From Nymphaea colorata (lineage: Eukaryota; Streptophyta; Magnoliopsida; Nymphaeales; Nymphaeaceae), in the NCBI RefSeq assembly GCF_008831285.2, contig NC_045148.1, positions 5,957,001 to 6,021,000 on the forward strand: a stretch of 64,000 bases of DNA, given 5' to 3'. Positions 24,730 through 48,299 of the stretch are shown here, piece after piece. Under the pieces are notes generated by a model. That model was given only the letters and a program-made list of their open reading frames with translations. It searched no databases and was not told where the DNA came from. The position numbers and the translations under genes are program-made. Each line of letters begins with the position of its first letter. The first letter of the stretch is position 1.

Positions 24730-27140
24730 ACGTCAACCCCGATAATGGAGCAATACGGAGAGAACACCACGAAAAAGTTCTGATTTATAACAAAAGTTCG
24801 GCCATATTTTGCCCCCTATGAAGGATTTAAGAAACAGTTACTACTTGGAAGCAACAAGTTTGTAGCTGACACTGTCATGGAAATGCATCTGACTAGTTTA
24901 ATTTGATGCAGAAATAACGCCTTACTGTTAAGTTTTAGTATATATACTTAACTATTTTCCGGCAAGTGCTCGGTATGGTTAAAAGAAGTTGACGGAAAAC
25001 AAGTCTAATGTACACAAAGATAATAATATTCTATGCGGGTAGTTGATCATTCACGTTGATTGCCTTTGTCTAACTACATGAATGCTTAAGGAGTGTTTGG
25101 ATGGCCCACTTCAAAGCCAAGTTTTGGAGGTAAAATCGGGTTTTGCCAACAAAATCAAGGTTTTGGAGTATTAATTTAGGTGCCATCAACACTAAGTTTG
25201 AGGAAAACTCAGTTTTGATCAAACCAAGTGCCGTGAAAAGGAATGAGAAGCATAACACTGACATTTTTCTCATCATCATCGAACATCAACTTAGTGAATC
25301 ATGTAAGCGAGTGGCAACTCCAGGAATTGTGTGGAACTGCTTCTGCTTGTTTTACTTATAGTGAAAAAATTTTATTTTTTAGTCATTGGGAAACATCTGG
25401 CATCTAGTAGATTATAATCGTTAATAAATGTGTATAGATCAGGTGCCCTTCAGTGGTGATTCTTATTAGATTTTTAGTTCAAAATATGTTGACGTTCTTA
25501 ATATTGCTTAGTATGGGAATCCAAGTTTGATTTGAGTTCCAGTTCAGCCTTACTAAGCTTCAGTGAGTTGATCTTGAGAATTCAAGTTGGATTTGAGTTG
25601 GAGTCAAGCTTGAGCCGAATGTTCTGAGATTGAGTTGAGCGAGGCGAGCTTCAGCTGTCTCAGCGCTTCAACTGCACCGGAGCTGAGCATCATGAATTCC
25701 GTCGTCAGTGCTGCAAAAGAATATGAACTGATGACCCCACGAGATGATCGCCCTGGAATGTTGATGGGAGAAGAGAAACTCGTCACTTATGAAATAGAAG
25801 AAAAAACGAGGAGAAAGATGTTGGGCGCCAACAGATGGGTTTTCCAGAACTAACTTGCCCTACGAAGGTAATGGGTCGATATCATTACATAAATAGCACA
25901 GATTTTCGGCGGGCCGATATGGTTGGCAATACGTCAATATGACAGGTCCTGTGGATTCTTTCCGCTCCAGTGTTTCTTTTATCATAGAGTTCTGAAATGA
26001 CATTTCTGACCCTCTTGGCTTGCACCTTTCGTTTTTTTTAAAAAAAATTTAAATAGCAACTGTATATATATATATATTCACTATATTATTTCATCTACAA
26101 TAAATATGATATTTTAAGTTTTTTTTTTTTGAAATCTATGCTTACCAAAATATATATTAAATTGGTCATTTTTGGGTTTTAGTAGTGTTTTGGTAATAAG
26201 AAAAATGGACGGCTCTCATAGCATCAAGATTTTGATGATAGAAAATCAATATTTTCATATAAATAACTTGATTTAAAGCATGTTTTATATCAAAATAGTT
26301 TTTATAAGTATATGATGATGTTTATGTTTTATTTAAAATAATTTTTTACTAAAAAATTAAAGGGTTTGGTTTTTGTCCCTGACCTATTGGTTTGGTTTTT
26401 ACCAATTTCTTTTTATATATATAAACAAGTCCATTGGCTCAGGAACTAAACGAAATCATTTAAATGTGATGTTTAAAGTATTCTTTTTATAATTTAATCT
26501 TATTGATATGATCTTTAAAAATATGATGCATATATTAAATTGGTCATTTTTAAAATTTAATAGTCTTTTTATAATAAGCAAAATAGTTTATATAAATATA
26601 TTAAAAATGTTTGTAAATTATTTAAAATATTTTTTTACAAAAAATTCAAGGGTTATATATATATACACACACAAACATGGTTCAGCAAGTTATGTAATAT
26701 ACATATATATGTGGTTATAAGAGTATAGAACATCAAAGGTACCTCCGAAAAGGACAGTATCATTAAAGTGGAGTCTACCGCAAGAGGTCTTATCGTTACC
26801 AAATAATGTTAGATAGGCATTATAATATAATGGGTAGCAATTTATTTATTTCTGCGGTCCTATTCTTTATTTTTTTAACTAAAAACATTTTAATGTTTTC
26901 CATAACGCATCTCGAAGGGTGTAGTGCAATTGGTTAAGTTGGTGGGCCAATGAGAACATGATCCTCATTTTGATTTATATGAGTATTACTCCACTAGACA
27001 TAATTAGTAGTGATTATATTTCTAATTTGAAACAACATATATAGATTTACCATTTGAACCAAGAAAAAATATAGATTTGAATAGTTTTTATTGGAGAAGC
27101 AACAATGTGCAAAAATGTAGCTGCTACTTTCGCCGGCACA
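24730..27140. other. Intergenic, nothing recognised
   Basis: AT-rich DNA with short TA runs. Overlapping frames on both strands at 25,600-25,860 have no recognisable motif. A tRNA-like word (tagtgcaattggttaagttgg, near 26,922) hints at SINE debris only. Confidence 0.4.
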
Positions 27141-27156
27141 TATCAACATTTGTGAT

Positions 27157-27336
27157 CACTAGCAGAGCTAGAAATTTTGGCTGGTGGAGGCACTAGTTCA
27201 ATAATCTTAATACTTTAAAGAGCACTTATATATACAAACAACTAAATATATGAAATTATTAATATAAAAATAAGCAAATTTTGTGAAACTGGTGTGAGCA
27301 GCTGCCCACACCAGCTACCATGTGGCTCTGCCACTG
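27157..27336. mobile_element. 180-bp hAT-type MITE (CAGTGGCAGAGCC family), copy 1
   Basis: The ends are inverted: left cactagcagagcta; right, reverse-complemented, cagtggcagagcca. Flanks are tttgtgat (27,149-27,156) and tttgtcat (27,337-27,344), an 8-bp duplication with one change. The copy in intron 3 of the first beta-glucosidase (34,382-34,561) is also exactly 180 bp and aligns in reverse orientation. No coding capacity. Confidence 0.85.
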
Positions 27337-27959
27337 TTTGTCATGCAAAATCAGGATCTTAAAATTTGAAAAGATACACGTTTCAACTAGCAACTGACCT
27401 GCCTATAGGGTTGCACTTGAGCCGAGTCAAGCTCAAGTTAAGCCACCGATCCTATTTCTTGATCGTTTAAATACTATAAATTTCTTTCTACATATGATAT
27501 TTTTAAGGATATATATTGGATCCCAATCAAATGTATTGACATTATCCGATCTATCTAGGCCCACTCCAATAGACTGATAACCTCACGTCCACACTGACAG
27601 AAAAAAAAAAGAAAAGGGAAAAAGAAAAGAACGCCAGAATAGGCCAAAGTGCACGCGCATTGACCCTTGTAAGGTCCGCTTGGAAGCTGGCTAGCTAGCA
27701 TGGTCCATTTTGGTCCCACTAACATGGTTGGTGGTGGTCCAGGCAAGGATGATGATGCCCAGTCTGGATCCAATCTTTCACCGGCGAGCTGAGTTTGTGA
27801 CAGATCATATGACGGTAGATCACCGCCAGAGAGTGTGCTGTGGATGTTAAAATTGTTTTGATCACCAGTTTCAATTTGAAGATCATACCATTTCGAAGTT
27901 TGTCTTTGCCTTCGAGGGAATGACACAGTTAATGGGGTAAAACCGACGCAGGTAGGGCT

Positions 27960-28705
27960 GCATAACGAGTCGAGCCAGTTCGAGATTGACTTGAACTCAC
28001 TTCTCAAAATTCAATTGGAACTCAACTCATTCAAATATATGCTCGAAATGTTAGACGAGTCAAGTTCAAGTTCAAAGAACTCAACTCATTTAAATTCGAC
28101 TCGGTTGGCTACATAATAAATGTTGACTTATAATGAAAAAATAGGTAAATGAATAGTTAAATAAGTAACAGTTAAGTTAATTGAGTTAAACAAGTCAAAA
28201 GAAACAATACATGCTTAACATAAAACGAGTTAAACGAATTGAGTTCGAGCTCGATGTTGTATTGTCAAGTTGAGCTAGAGCTTGTTCTATCGAGTTTGAC
28301 TCGAGTTTCAATCAAGTTCAAGCTCGAGTATTCTAAGTCCAGTCGAGCTCCAGCTGGCCTAACTCGAACTCAACTCAGCTCATGTGCAAGCCTAGAGGCA
28401 GGTCAGTTTCTGATTGAAGCATACATCTTTTCAAATTTTATAAAACTTGAAAGTTTTGAAATTTCATGAACTTGTTCTATCAAGCTCGACTCAAGTTCAA
28501 GTCAGGTCAAGCTCAAGTACCCTGAGTCGACTCGAGCTCAAGCTGGCCCAACTCGGCTCGACTTGGCTCATGTGCAACCAAGAGGTAGGTCAGTTGCTGG
28601 TTGAAACGTATGTCTTTTCAAATTTTATAGAACTTTAAGGTTTTGAAATTTCACGAGCATATTTTATCGAGCTGGACTACAGTTGGAGTCGAGTTCAAGC
28701 TCAAG
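27960..28705. repeat. GAGCTCGAG-type repeat with ~190-bp tandem units
   Basis: From 28,281 a unit starting 'cttgttctatcgag' is repeated at 28,471 ('cttgttctatcaag') and partly at about 28,658 ('catattttatcgag'), each carrying 'ttttcaaattttat' and 'ttttgaaatttca' blocks. The upstream part is rich in 'gagttcaagctcgag' words. The frames through it are a by-product of the repeat. Confidence 0.85.
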
Positions 28706-28910
28706 CTTTCAAGGACTTGGGGCCAGCCCGTCCCAACGCTCAGCCTTACCCTTAAGGATGATTTACAAACACTTGTATTTGGTGGAATCCACCATCACAT
28801 AATCGGAGGGGAGACTATTCATCTCCTTGACCCCACCTGTGTATCCTTGCTCGATTATGGAGGACAACTCAAGTTGGTTTTATCCAAGATTTGCTTATAT
28901 TTATGGGATA

Positions 28911-28916
<6 letters not shown>

Positions 28917-28986
<70 letters not shown>
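28917..28986. repeat. TA microsatellite with short GT tail
   Basis: About 30 TA units followed by a few GT units. Confidence 0.95.
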
Positions 28987-28988
<2 letters not shown>

Positions 28989-29128
28989 CCTGGATAACTC
29001 ATGCACCAAACGTAGTGGCAGAGATTGGCCTATGGGTCCAACTTATCTAATCGTGTAAACTCGAATCCAATGGGGAAGCCCCAAAAAAAATTCAAGAGGG
29101 TCGGTTCATATTTTTGGTATGTTTTTTA

Positions 29129-29347
29129 GGTTGCGTTTGATTACCATGGATCTAAGATCAGCGGTTTTCAAATCCGACTCCTCCCCCCCCATCCGATTGC
29201 AAAACCATGTATTTTACATTGAAGTGTAGATTTGAAATCCAAGTTGGGGGTAGTGCTGAATATATAGATTGATACAACTGGAGATTTCAGCTATCGTGGA
29301 TTTGAGATTCCCTCAGATCTGAGATTCGTGAGGAATCAAACACAACT
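29129..29347. mobile_element. Tourist-like MITE, about 219 bp
   Basis: Inverted ends GGTTGCGTTTGATT (left) and AGTTGTGTTTGATT (right, reverse-complemented) lie between TTA triplets at 29,126-29,128 and 29,348-29,350. This fits a PIF/Harbinger-type miniature element. The interior includes sub-terminal 'gatctaagatc'/'gatctgag' words. Confidence 0.55.
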
Positions 29348-29894
29348 TTACTTCTTCTTTTGTGGTGTTGGAGTGGGAGGACTATTCACATCTTTTCATA
29401 GATTCTAACCAATGTAAGTATTTTTTTTTTTTAAAAAAATAATCAATGTATGTATTAAAATCTTTGAAAAATCTAAGAGGGCCCTTATGTGCCCCATTGG
29501 CCACCCTTTGGCTCTGCTCTGCCACTACAACAATCTCAATCAAACTAGTTCAATTTGGTCAAGAATATAGAATTCTAGTATAGGCTTTGATTTTGAATCA
29601 GGTCCCTTAAATTCTACCGGAATTCGAATCCAAGTTCTACAAAATAGGATTTTCCTACTCCCTTTATTCATCTTATGCAAGTGAGGTCCATATTTGATTT
29701 AAAAAATGTAGGTTCCAATTTGGTCCTTATACAAAGCATACATGTGTTTGGAAATATAGAGATGTGAAAAATTAAGGTCTATGCTTTTCTTATGTTGTCC
29801 TCTTAGTTACTGTCACATTTAATTATATTCAAGGGAAAAAAAAGATGGCTTGGACTTAAGAAGTTGTGAGAAATCACATAATTCACCGGATTTA

Positions 29895-30315
29895 TAGGGG
29901 TGGGCATCGGGCCAGGTCAGCCCGTCGGGCCCGCAGCACGGGCTCGGGCCCGGCCCGTTTGTGCAACGAAGTCATCGCCGTCCGACGGTCCAAGCAGCGA
30001 AGTCACAGCCACAAAAAGTTTTTTTGGAGATCCTATCGTCGCCATCAGAGATGCTGTCGTTGCCCTTGCGATCTTGCCGTCGCCGTCCTTGTCCAGGATG
30101 CAGATGGTGTGCCAGGAGTGCCGGCCTTCATGTCGCCAGAGGAGGAGGAGGGGTTGGAGGGGGAGGGGGAGGAGGAGGGGGAGGAGACGGAGGGCGAGCA
30201 GGCCGGATCGGGCTGGGCCGGGCCGACCCAGGCTGCGTCATCTGGCCCGGGCCTAGCCCAAAACCCGGTTTTTCCAACCCGACTTGGCCGGGTACCCGAT
30301 GGCGGCCCAAGCCTA
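29895..30315. mobile_element. hAT-type MITE (GGGCATCGGG family), 421 bp
   Basis: The left end is taggggtgggcatcgggcc and the right end, reverse-complemented, taggcttgggccgcc. Flanking 8-mers cggattta (29,887-29,894) and cagatttg (30,316-30,323) agree at 6 of 8 places. Unlike its relatives the core is GC-rich (including a GGAGGAGGG tract near 30,137-30,185). Several overlapping Arg/Gly/Pro-rich frames here are explained by this composition. Confidence 0.65.
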
Positions 30316-30319
30316 CAGA

Positions 30320-38723
<8,404 letters not shown>

Positions 38724-39101
38724 ACATTGGCCTGATTCCAAGACTTGGGCCAACTTCTGATCCCCAGTAATAGTAGTAGCCGCAGTAGAACTAGCTCCAG
38801 TAGCAGCATGCTGCCAGCTGAACTGCAGAAATCGGCAATTTTCTTTGAGTTTCAGTCTTTGAATTTGTTTGTTGTGTCCCTTATAGATAGTGGTATCGAA
38901 GACTATATATGAAGTTATAGTGTTTTTGCTTTCACTTTCGCATGATAACATATATCTGAAGTTGCAGGCAGTAAGGGTCTTAAGATTAGGCTCTCTTAGT
39001 TTTGGTTTCACTTTCGCCAAATAACATCAGCAAGGGTTTCAAAACTACATCCTAAAACCTGCATAGTTTTTGCTTTCATTTTTGCACAAATGTCATGTTT
39101 A

Positions 39102-39267
39102 AGGGATCATTTGGCAGTTGGAACACTATGTAAGTGTTTTATAAATTTGCACCAAAGATTAGGGTAGATTCATCAAACAACTAGAACAAGGTGTCCATGA
39201 ATCTGCTCAAATATTTGGGGTAGATTCATGGCACACTCACAAGCTGTTCCATTTGCCGAACGCCTCC
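39102..39267. mobile_element. Tourist-like MITE, about 166 bp
   Basis: Between TTA (39,099-39,101) and TAA (39,268-39,270). Left end agggatcatttggcagttgg; right end, reverse-complemented, ggaggcgttcggcaaatgg, with gaaca following on both. Consistent with a PIF/Harbinger-type miniature element close to the 3' end of beta-glucosidase 1. Confidence 0.55.
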
Positions 39268-39436
39268 TAAAGTTTACCATCTATTTTGTCTATTTATTGT
39301 CTGTGATTTTGTCTAGTACTAACAACCATAATGAATTCCTTTTGAAACACAACATAATGAAAATTATTTGTGCTGCAAAACTTTTAACATGAACCATTCA
39401 GCTTAATAAAAACTCCCTCTCATCAAAGGTGAAAAT

Positions 39437-39440
39437 TCCT

Positions 39441-39480
<40 letters not shown>
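39437..39480. repeat. GA microsatellite
   Basis: Near-perfect GA dinucleotide run. Confidence 0.95.
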
Positions 39481-40256
39481 ATAATTGTTCCACTTAACCT
39501 CCGTAATGGTACTTTTAATTTCAAACTCATCATTCTTCAATACCAACAATATAACACTCTCTAACATTTGAACTGAGGACGTGGATATAACATGGCACTG
39601 TTGCGTTGCAAAATCACCTAAAGTATTGCTAGCTAGGTAGTAGTAAATTGTTAAAGACAAAATCAACAGGTTGCTTTTAATAAAAAGAAAGAAAGAAAAA
39701 TCAAGTTAACGGCCAGCTAGAGAGGTGCCCCTCCTCTGGCCAAAATCAATACAAATGTATCCAATTGAGGTGAAATGTTTTTAGTCACCCATGCCTTGTG
39801 GATTGGATTCATTAGAAGTCCGATGATCGATAGACTTGTTCCATATGATTTGGCGAAAGGCTTTCTAATACTCTTTCATAAGACTACTTCACTTAGAAAT
39901 TTTGACAGTTTTTTGTTCTTCAGGATTGAATAATTTATGTCCTCATGCACTCTGTCCAAACTGATCATATGTTAGATTACTAAATTACTTTTAGTAAGTA
40001 TTTTTAGTGGGTCTAGTTTTTGTCTCTTACGAAAGTAGTCTGGTATTTACCAATCAGAGAGAGAGAAAGAGAGAGAGATTCGTTGGTGCTACATACATCA
40101 TAAATGCTAACTAGAAAATGAATAATTTTGGTCTCTTACCAAAGTATCAATCAGATCTCTCTCTCTCTCTCTTTCTCTGTGTGTTTGTGATAGTGAAGTG
40201 TAAGCTTATTGTGGATGGAAAATCTAGACGCCCGGTCATGCAGGACTATGAACAGT

Positions 40257-40503
40257 TAAGGGTGGGCATCGGTCTGACCCAGTTCGGTTGTGACAAGTCT
40301 GGCCTGGACTCGGGCTCGATACCCGAAACCTTGGCCTGGTTCGGCTTGATTCTAATAAAAAAATTATTTTTATAAAAATATAAAATATTTTTTTTATATA
40401 TTATTAATAAAAAATAATTCTAAAGCACCGGGCCTGGGTCCAGCTGATCTAGGCTGGCCCATCAGGCCCGGACACCGGCGGCGCGGCCCGACGCCCACCC
40501 TTA
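40257..40503. mobile_element. hAT-type MITE (GGGCATCGGG family), 247 bp
   Basis: Terminal inverted repeats taagggtgggcatcgg (left) and taagggtgggcgtcgg (right, reverse-complemented) differ at one base. Flanking 8-mers tgaacagt (40,249-40,256) and tgaatagt (40,504-40,511) differ at one base. GC-rich arms flank an AT-rich core with no coding frame. This is the cleanest member of the family here and defines its ends. Confidence 0.92.
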
Positions 40504-40655
40504 TGAATAGTCAGTTCTTCAACTGGGTACATGGTGCAAGTGGTGTTAACGAGAGGAGAGGTGTAATTTATCGATGATGCAGCAAAGATGCAAAAAGGCA
40601 AGCTGACGGTAAAAAAAAAAGATCAATTCCTGAACTTTAGTAGAATTTCTTAACC

Positions 40656-40990
40656 TAAGGATGGGCGTCGGGCGAGGGCCATCGGCCTTTTAGGCCTTTA
40701 GCAAGGGTCGAGCCATGCCTGGGCCAAGAAAATGGTCATGGGTCAGGCCGGATACCATCTTGGGTTGGGCAGAGCTCAGGTCCAAGCCCAGGTTGAACCA
40801 TCTCTGGCCCAATTAAAAAAAAAAGAAAGTTAATTTTAATTTTATATATTTTCTTTACATATATCTATAATATTAATTTTTTAAAATAAATCGGCTCATC
40901 GCTGAACCAGCGGTAGATAGGCTGCAAAAATAAGACCGGGTCGGCCTGGTCACTCGAGTCCGATTCCCTCCCTGAATCAGGACGTCAGAA
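40656..40990. mobile_element. Probable second GGGCATCGGG-family MITE, right end unclear
   Basis: The left end taaggatgggcgtcgggc matches the family terminus, followed by a GC-rich arm, an AT core (40,810-40,890) and a second GC-rich arm ending near 40,970-40,990. I could not place the right terminus or a target duplication. Confidence 0.5.
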
Positions 40991-40994
40991 TCAG

Positions 40995-41936
40995 AGAAAA
41001 AAAAAAAGGAAAGAAAAAACAGTCCGTAAATCCATCCCTAATTGGATAGAACAGGATCATTTTTAAAAAATTTGAATTGTTGTTCGCAAGTAAGAGTGAA
41101 TTTATCGTCTAGCAAAAGGGTCCTAAATATTTTGTGGGAAACTATATCCTATGTGATCGGATACAACATTTTCGGCATCCTTCACCAATTCGGATCTCTT
41201 ATAGATTGAGTTCCCCTGAAATGCCGCGCATCGGATTGAGTTCTCTTAATTCTTATCTGTTTAATTCATGAAATTTAATTTCCTTACCCTTCACAAGGAC
41301 TCATTAAATTGGATATCTTGGAATTCTTTTGCTTATAAACTATGTCATTTCGGACCACCATGTTTTTTTGCTAAATTGTTGAATAATATCACCTAATATA
41401 TTGCCAATTTTTTCCAATCTCTGGCTGCAAGAAAGGGGCAGAACAATTGCCGAGCAATTTAAACCTTTATGGGGCACCCATATGTAAATAGGCAAATGGG
41501 TATGACACATCAATACGTAAATAAGGAAATTTGTGCTGGCCAGTGTGGGCAGTTGCCCGCACAAGCCAACACATGCCTCCGCCATTGCCATCAGAAAATA
41601 AAGACAATTTTCATAAGTTCCTTAATCCGTCGTTACAACGAAGAGTAAAATTTCTATTAAGATGTCACAGTGCGATTATTGCTGCATGCCTTCTACACTT
41701 GATCTTAGCCAAATGCAGAATAGAGAGAGAATAAGAACGATTTTCCTCGATCTACGGAATACAGATCCAAGTTGATAGAAGACTAAGCATTTGATTCTAA
41801 GTTGAATGTATTAAACGAATCGATAACGCAAGTCTGAAAACCGCATTTGGATGTACATAGCAAACGAACCGCATTAGATGAGATGATGAACAAGGACTCA
41901 ATCTGCCATGGCACGTACAACACCTCCTTCCACCCC
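40995..41936. other. Upstream region of the second beta-glucosidase gene
   Basis: AT-rich. Near 41,533-41,585 there is a diverged end of the CAGTGGCAGAGCC MITE family ('ccagtgtgggcagttgcccgcac', 'gcctccgccattg'). Promoter elements cannot be assigned except the TATA-like box below. Confidence 0.45.
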
Positions 41937-45756
<3,820 letters not shown>

Positions 45757-45977
45757 GAGATCAGCCTGATTGCTAGATCTGAGGCAGACCATGATAAGGA
45801 TCTAGCAGCACTAGTAGAACTAGCTTTAGTATCAGTTTCTTTAGCAGCTAGACTGCAGTAGTCAGAAAATTTCTTTCATTTTGTTTGGTTTGTTCCCTCA
45901 GCTAAGTACACTAGTTAGACCAAGCATTGATATATTTGGGTCGTTTAAGCCATACTCCCTCTCCCCTCCTAAGTGAC

Positions 45978-46034
<57 letters not shown>

Positions 46035-46582
46035 GATAAATATTTTGATGCATATAACGTTAAACTCGGCATTGGGGCTCCACCCATTTGCTGCATTAGC
46101 TTGGAACATTTCCTTTCGCCGATAGAAAGATGGCGTAGGAAAGTCCGATGTCCATTGATGTCAGGTTTTGGTTTCCTCAAGAATAATGGTTCCAAATGGC
46201 CCATGCTTTGAAAGGTACAACACACATATACTGCCATGAGTCCAGCACGTCTCTGGAAAAAAAAAATATTTTTTTGAAGAGAAGTAGAGAAATGTAGCTG
46301 GCCGTCTACATCAAGAGTTGGACCCCCATTCTAGAATACAGAAAGCATTTTAATAGCAATACAGACAAGAATCGAAGGAGACTTAATCGCCCAATAGCAA
46401 AGCATTAACACCTCCTTATGAACATGAGGACAGAAAAACAAAAGAACCACGAACGAGGCAGCTGGAGGACAGCACATTCAACACAAGCACATCTTTTGGT
46501 CGTACACCCTTTTTCACTATTTTACCTATAATTGTGGACGATAACTTGTTCAGTATCTGAATTTGTGTAAGAGATAATAGCA
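45757..46582. other. Convergent intergenic region with CT/GT microsatellite
   Basis: Holds the 3' UTRs of beta-glucosidase 2 and of the UGT. A CT run then a GT run lies at about 45,979-46,032. No gene is seen. Confidence 0.6.
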
Positions 46583-48028
46583 CTATGTATTGCAAGATCC
46601 CTCCTTGGTCCATCTTTGAATCAACGAAGCCAGAGTCGAATACGAAGATCCTCCTTCTTCCATTGCCTTTCTTGCCATGTTCTTCGCCTCCTTCATCTTC
46701 TCCCTCACCTTCTTCCCTTCCTCGCCTTCCATCAGGCTCCTCACTGCCTTCTCCAGCTCTTCTCCCTTCACCAGCTCCCCTCCTTCCTCTTCTTTCTTGA
46801 GTTCCAAGCTCAGCCCCAAGTCATTCACCAGCTCGAAGGCGTTCATGCCCTGCTCGGCGTACAGCGGCCACGCGATCATCGGCACGCCGAACCACACGCT
46901 CTCCAGCGTCGAGTTCCACCCGCAGTGGGAAACGAATCCTCCAACGGCGGGGTGCGACAGAATGGCCACTTGCGGCGCCCACTTCGGCCACACTAGTCCC
47001 TTCTCCTTCGTCCGTCTCAAGAACCCTTCCGGCAGCACCTCGCTCGGGTCCACGTCCTTGGGCTCGGAGAACTGTGGAGCGCCCTTTGGCCGGATGCGAA
47101 TCGACCACAGAAACCTCTGCCCGCTTCCCTCGAGCCCTTGAGCGATCTCGGCGATCTGCGCCGGAGAGAACGCGCCCATGCTGCCGAAACAGAGGAAGAC
47201 GACCGACGCCAGCGGCTGCCGGTCGAGCCACTTGATGCACTCGTGATCCTGAGACTCGGTTGCGGGTCCAAGACCGAGGAGGGGCCCGATCGGAAAATCG
47301 GGTGGTGTCCGGAGCCCGGGCTTGCAGAGCCCGTCCTTCAACGCCTTGATGGGTCTGGGCTGCAGCTCTCTGAAGGTGTTGACCAGCACGCCGTCCACCT
47401 TGGAGAAAAGTTCCGAGGCCCTCAAGAACCACCGGTAGGTCGGGTTGTTCTTCTCTTGCATCAGAGCCGGTACGGCAGAAGCAGGGAACGGGCATCGACC
47501 TGGAATCTCCAAGAACTCCTTCAGGTCTCTGAAATCACCAGCGTGTTTCCGGTCGAGCTCCGAGAAGTAGAGCAGGAAGGCGAGCATGGCAGCGCCGGAG
47601 GTATAGAGGACATAGGTGGGGATGCCGAGTTCAGCCGGAACGTCTGAGACGCCGAGGCAGAACATGTCAACGACGATAGCGCAAACGGTGGCGGTGGCAG
47701 AGATCGAGGCGAGGGTCTTTGATAAGGAGGACTTCTGTGACTCTATGTAGCGCAGGGTCGGTATCAGGCCTCCCCCTTCTGGGGCGTCATCGGATGGTGT
47801 TGGTGGGAGCTCCACGAAGTCGATGTTGAGACCGGAGGCGGCGACGGCTTGGGCGTGGGTGGAGGCAGCGGCGGAGTTGAGCGGGGAGGCGGAAGGAGGG
47901 TTGATCTGGAGGATGGTAATGGAGAGGGTATTGCAGGAATGGCGGAGAATCTGCTTGGCGAGCTCGATCATGGCCACGATATGGCCGGCGCCTGGAGTGG
48001 GGAAGAGTACCACCTTCCTTGCCTTCAT
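46583..48028 (-). CDS. UDP-glycosyltransferase (family 1, group E-like)
   Basis: Transfers a sugar from a UDP-sugar to a small acceptor in the cytosol. A single exon of 481 residues, the usual length for plant UGTs. The N-terminal half has GAGHIVAM with the catalytic His (H16) and its partner Asp at D121 (VVDMFC). The C-terminal half has FLCFGSMG (279-285) and the 44-residue plant signature box from W350 to Q393, with HCGWNS and the final Gln that usually goes with glucose donors. The N-terminus (PTPGAGHIVAMIELAKQIL) is most like UGT71/UGT88 (group E) members, from memory. No signal peptide or membrane segment is present, as expected. The coding sequence is much more GC-rich than its flanks, so several long antisense and shifted frames overlap it by chance. 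The acceptor is unknown. Confidence 0.96.
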   Translation of the reverse strand: MKARKVVLFPTPGAGHIVAMIELAKQILRHSCNTLSITILQINPPSASPLNSAAASTHAQAVAASGLNIDFVELPPTPSDDAPEGGGLIPTLRYIESQKSSLSKTLASISATATVCAIVVDMFCLGVSDVPAELGIPTYVLYTSGAAMLAFLLYFSELDRKHAGDFRDLKEFLEIPGRCPFPASAVPALMQEKNNPTYRWFLRASELFSKVDGVLVNTFRELQPRPIKALKDGLCKPGLRTPPDFPIGPLLGLGPATESQDHECIKWLDRQPLASVVFLCFGSMGAFSPAQIAEIAQGLEGSGQRFLWSIRIRPKGAPQFSEPKDVDPSEVLPEGFLRRTKEKGLVWPKWAPQVAILSHPAVGGFVSHCGWNSTLESVWFGVPMIAWPLYAEQGMNAFELVNDLGLSLELKKEEEGGELVKGEELEKAVRSLMEGEEGKKVREKMKEAKNMARKAMEEGGSSYSTLASLIQRWTKEGSCNT

Positions 48029-48250
48029 CCTCTCCGTCTCTACCTTCTGTCTCTCCCGAGAGTAGATTGTTCCAGATCCCTGCTTTAGGGTCTCACCTTT
48101 ACTTTACAGAGTGAACTGTGAACCACTCCTGTGAGATGAGAACAAGGCGGGCCCTGTGGCCGATTGCCAACCGTCATCTTCTTCTTAGGAAAGTTGAGCT
48201 TCAACTTTTTGAAGATTAATAAAAATACTGCATCAGCGATCAAAGCTGGT

Positions 48251-48258
48251 TATATAAA
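48251..48258 (-). promoter_or_regulatory. Candidate TATA box of the UGT gene
   Basis: On the minus strand, ctttatataacc lies about 225 bases before the UGT start codon. It would imply a 5' UTR near 190 bases. In such AT-rich DNA it may be chance. Confidence 0.3.
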
Positions 48259-48299
48259 GCTGTTTATATTTAGATAAAAAAAAAAAAGTGCTGTAAAGG

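Larger units (their letters stand above)
38724..40248. other. Downstream/intergenic region between beta-glucosidases
   Basis: Contains the 3' UTR of copy 1, a Tourist-like MITE (39,102-39,267) and GA runs at 39,437-39,480 and 40,057-40,078. No gene is seen. Confidence 0.5.

Noticed and set aside
26915-26990. tRNA-like sequence
   Set aside because: It has an A-box-like word but no proper B box or cloverleaf; at most SINE debris.
27555-28007. 150-codon minus-strand frame
   Set aside because: No recognisable domain, starts in repeat DNA and ends in a Phe-rich low-complexity tail.
28643-29050. 135-codon plus-strand frame
   Set aside because: It crosses the GAGCTCGAG-type repeat and a TA microsatellite, giving Ile/Tyr repeats; no protein motif.
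46585-48088. Long plus-strand and shifted frames over the UGT (for example 46,677-47,141, 47,138-47,647, and the minus-strand 46,821-47,495)
   Set aside because: They overlap the intact 481-residue UGT and come from its high GC content; none has a family motif.
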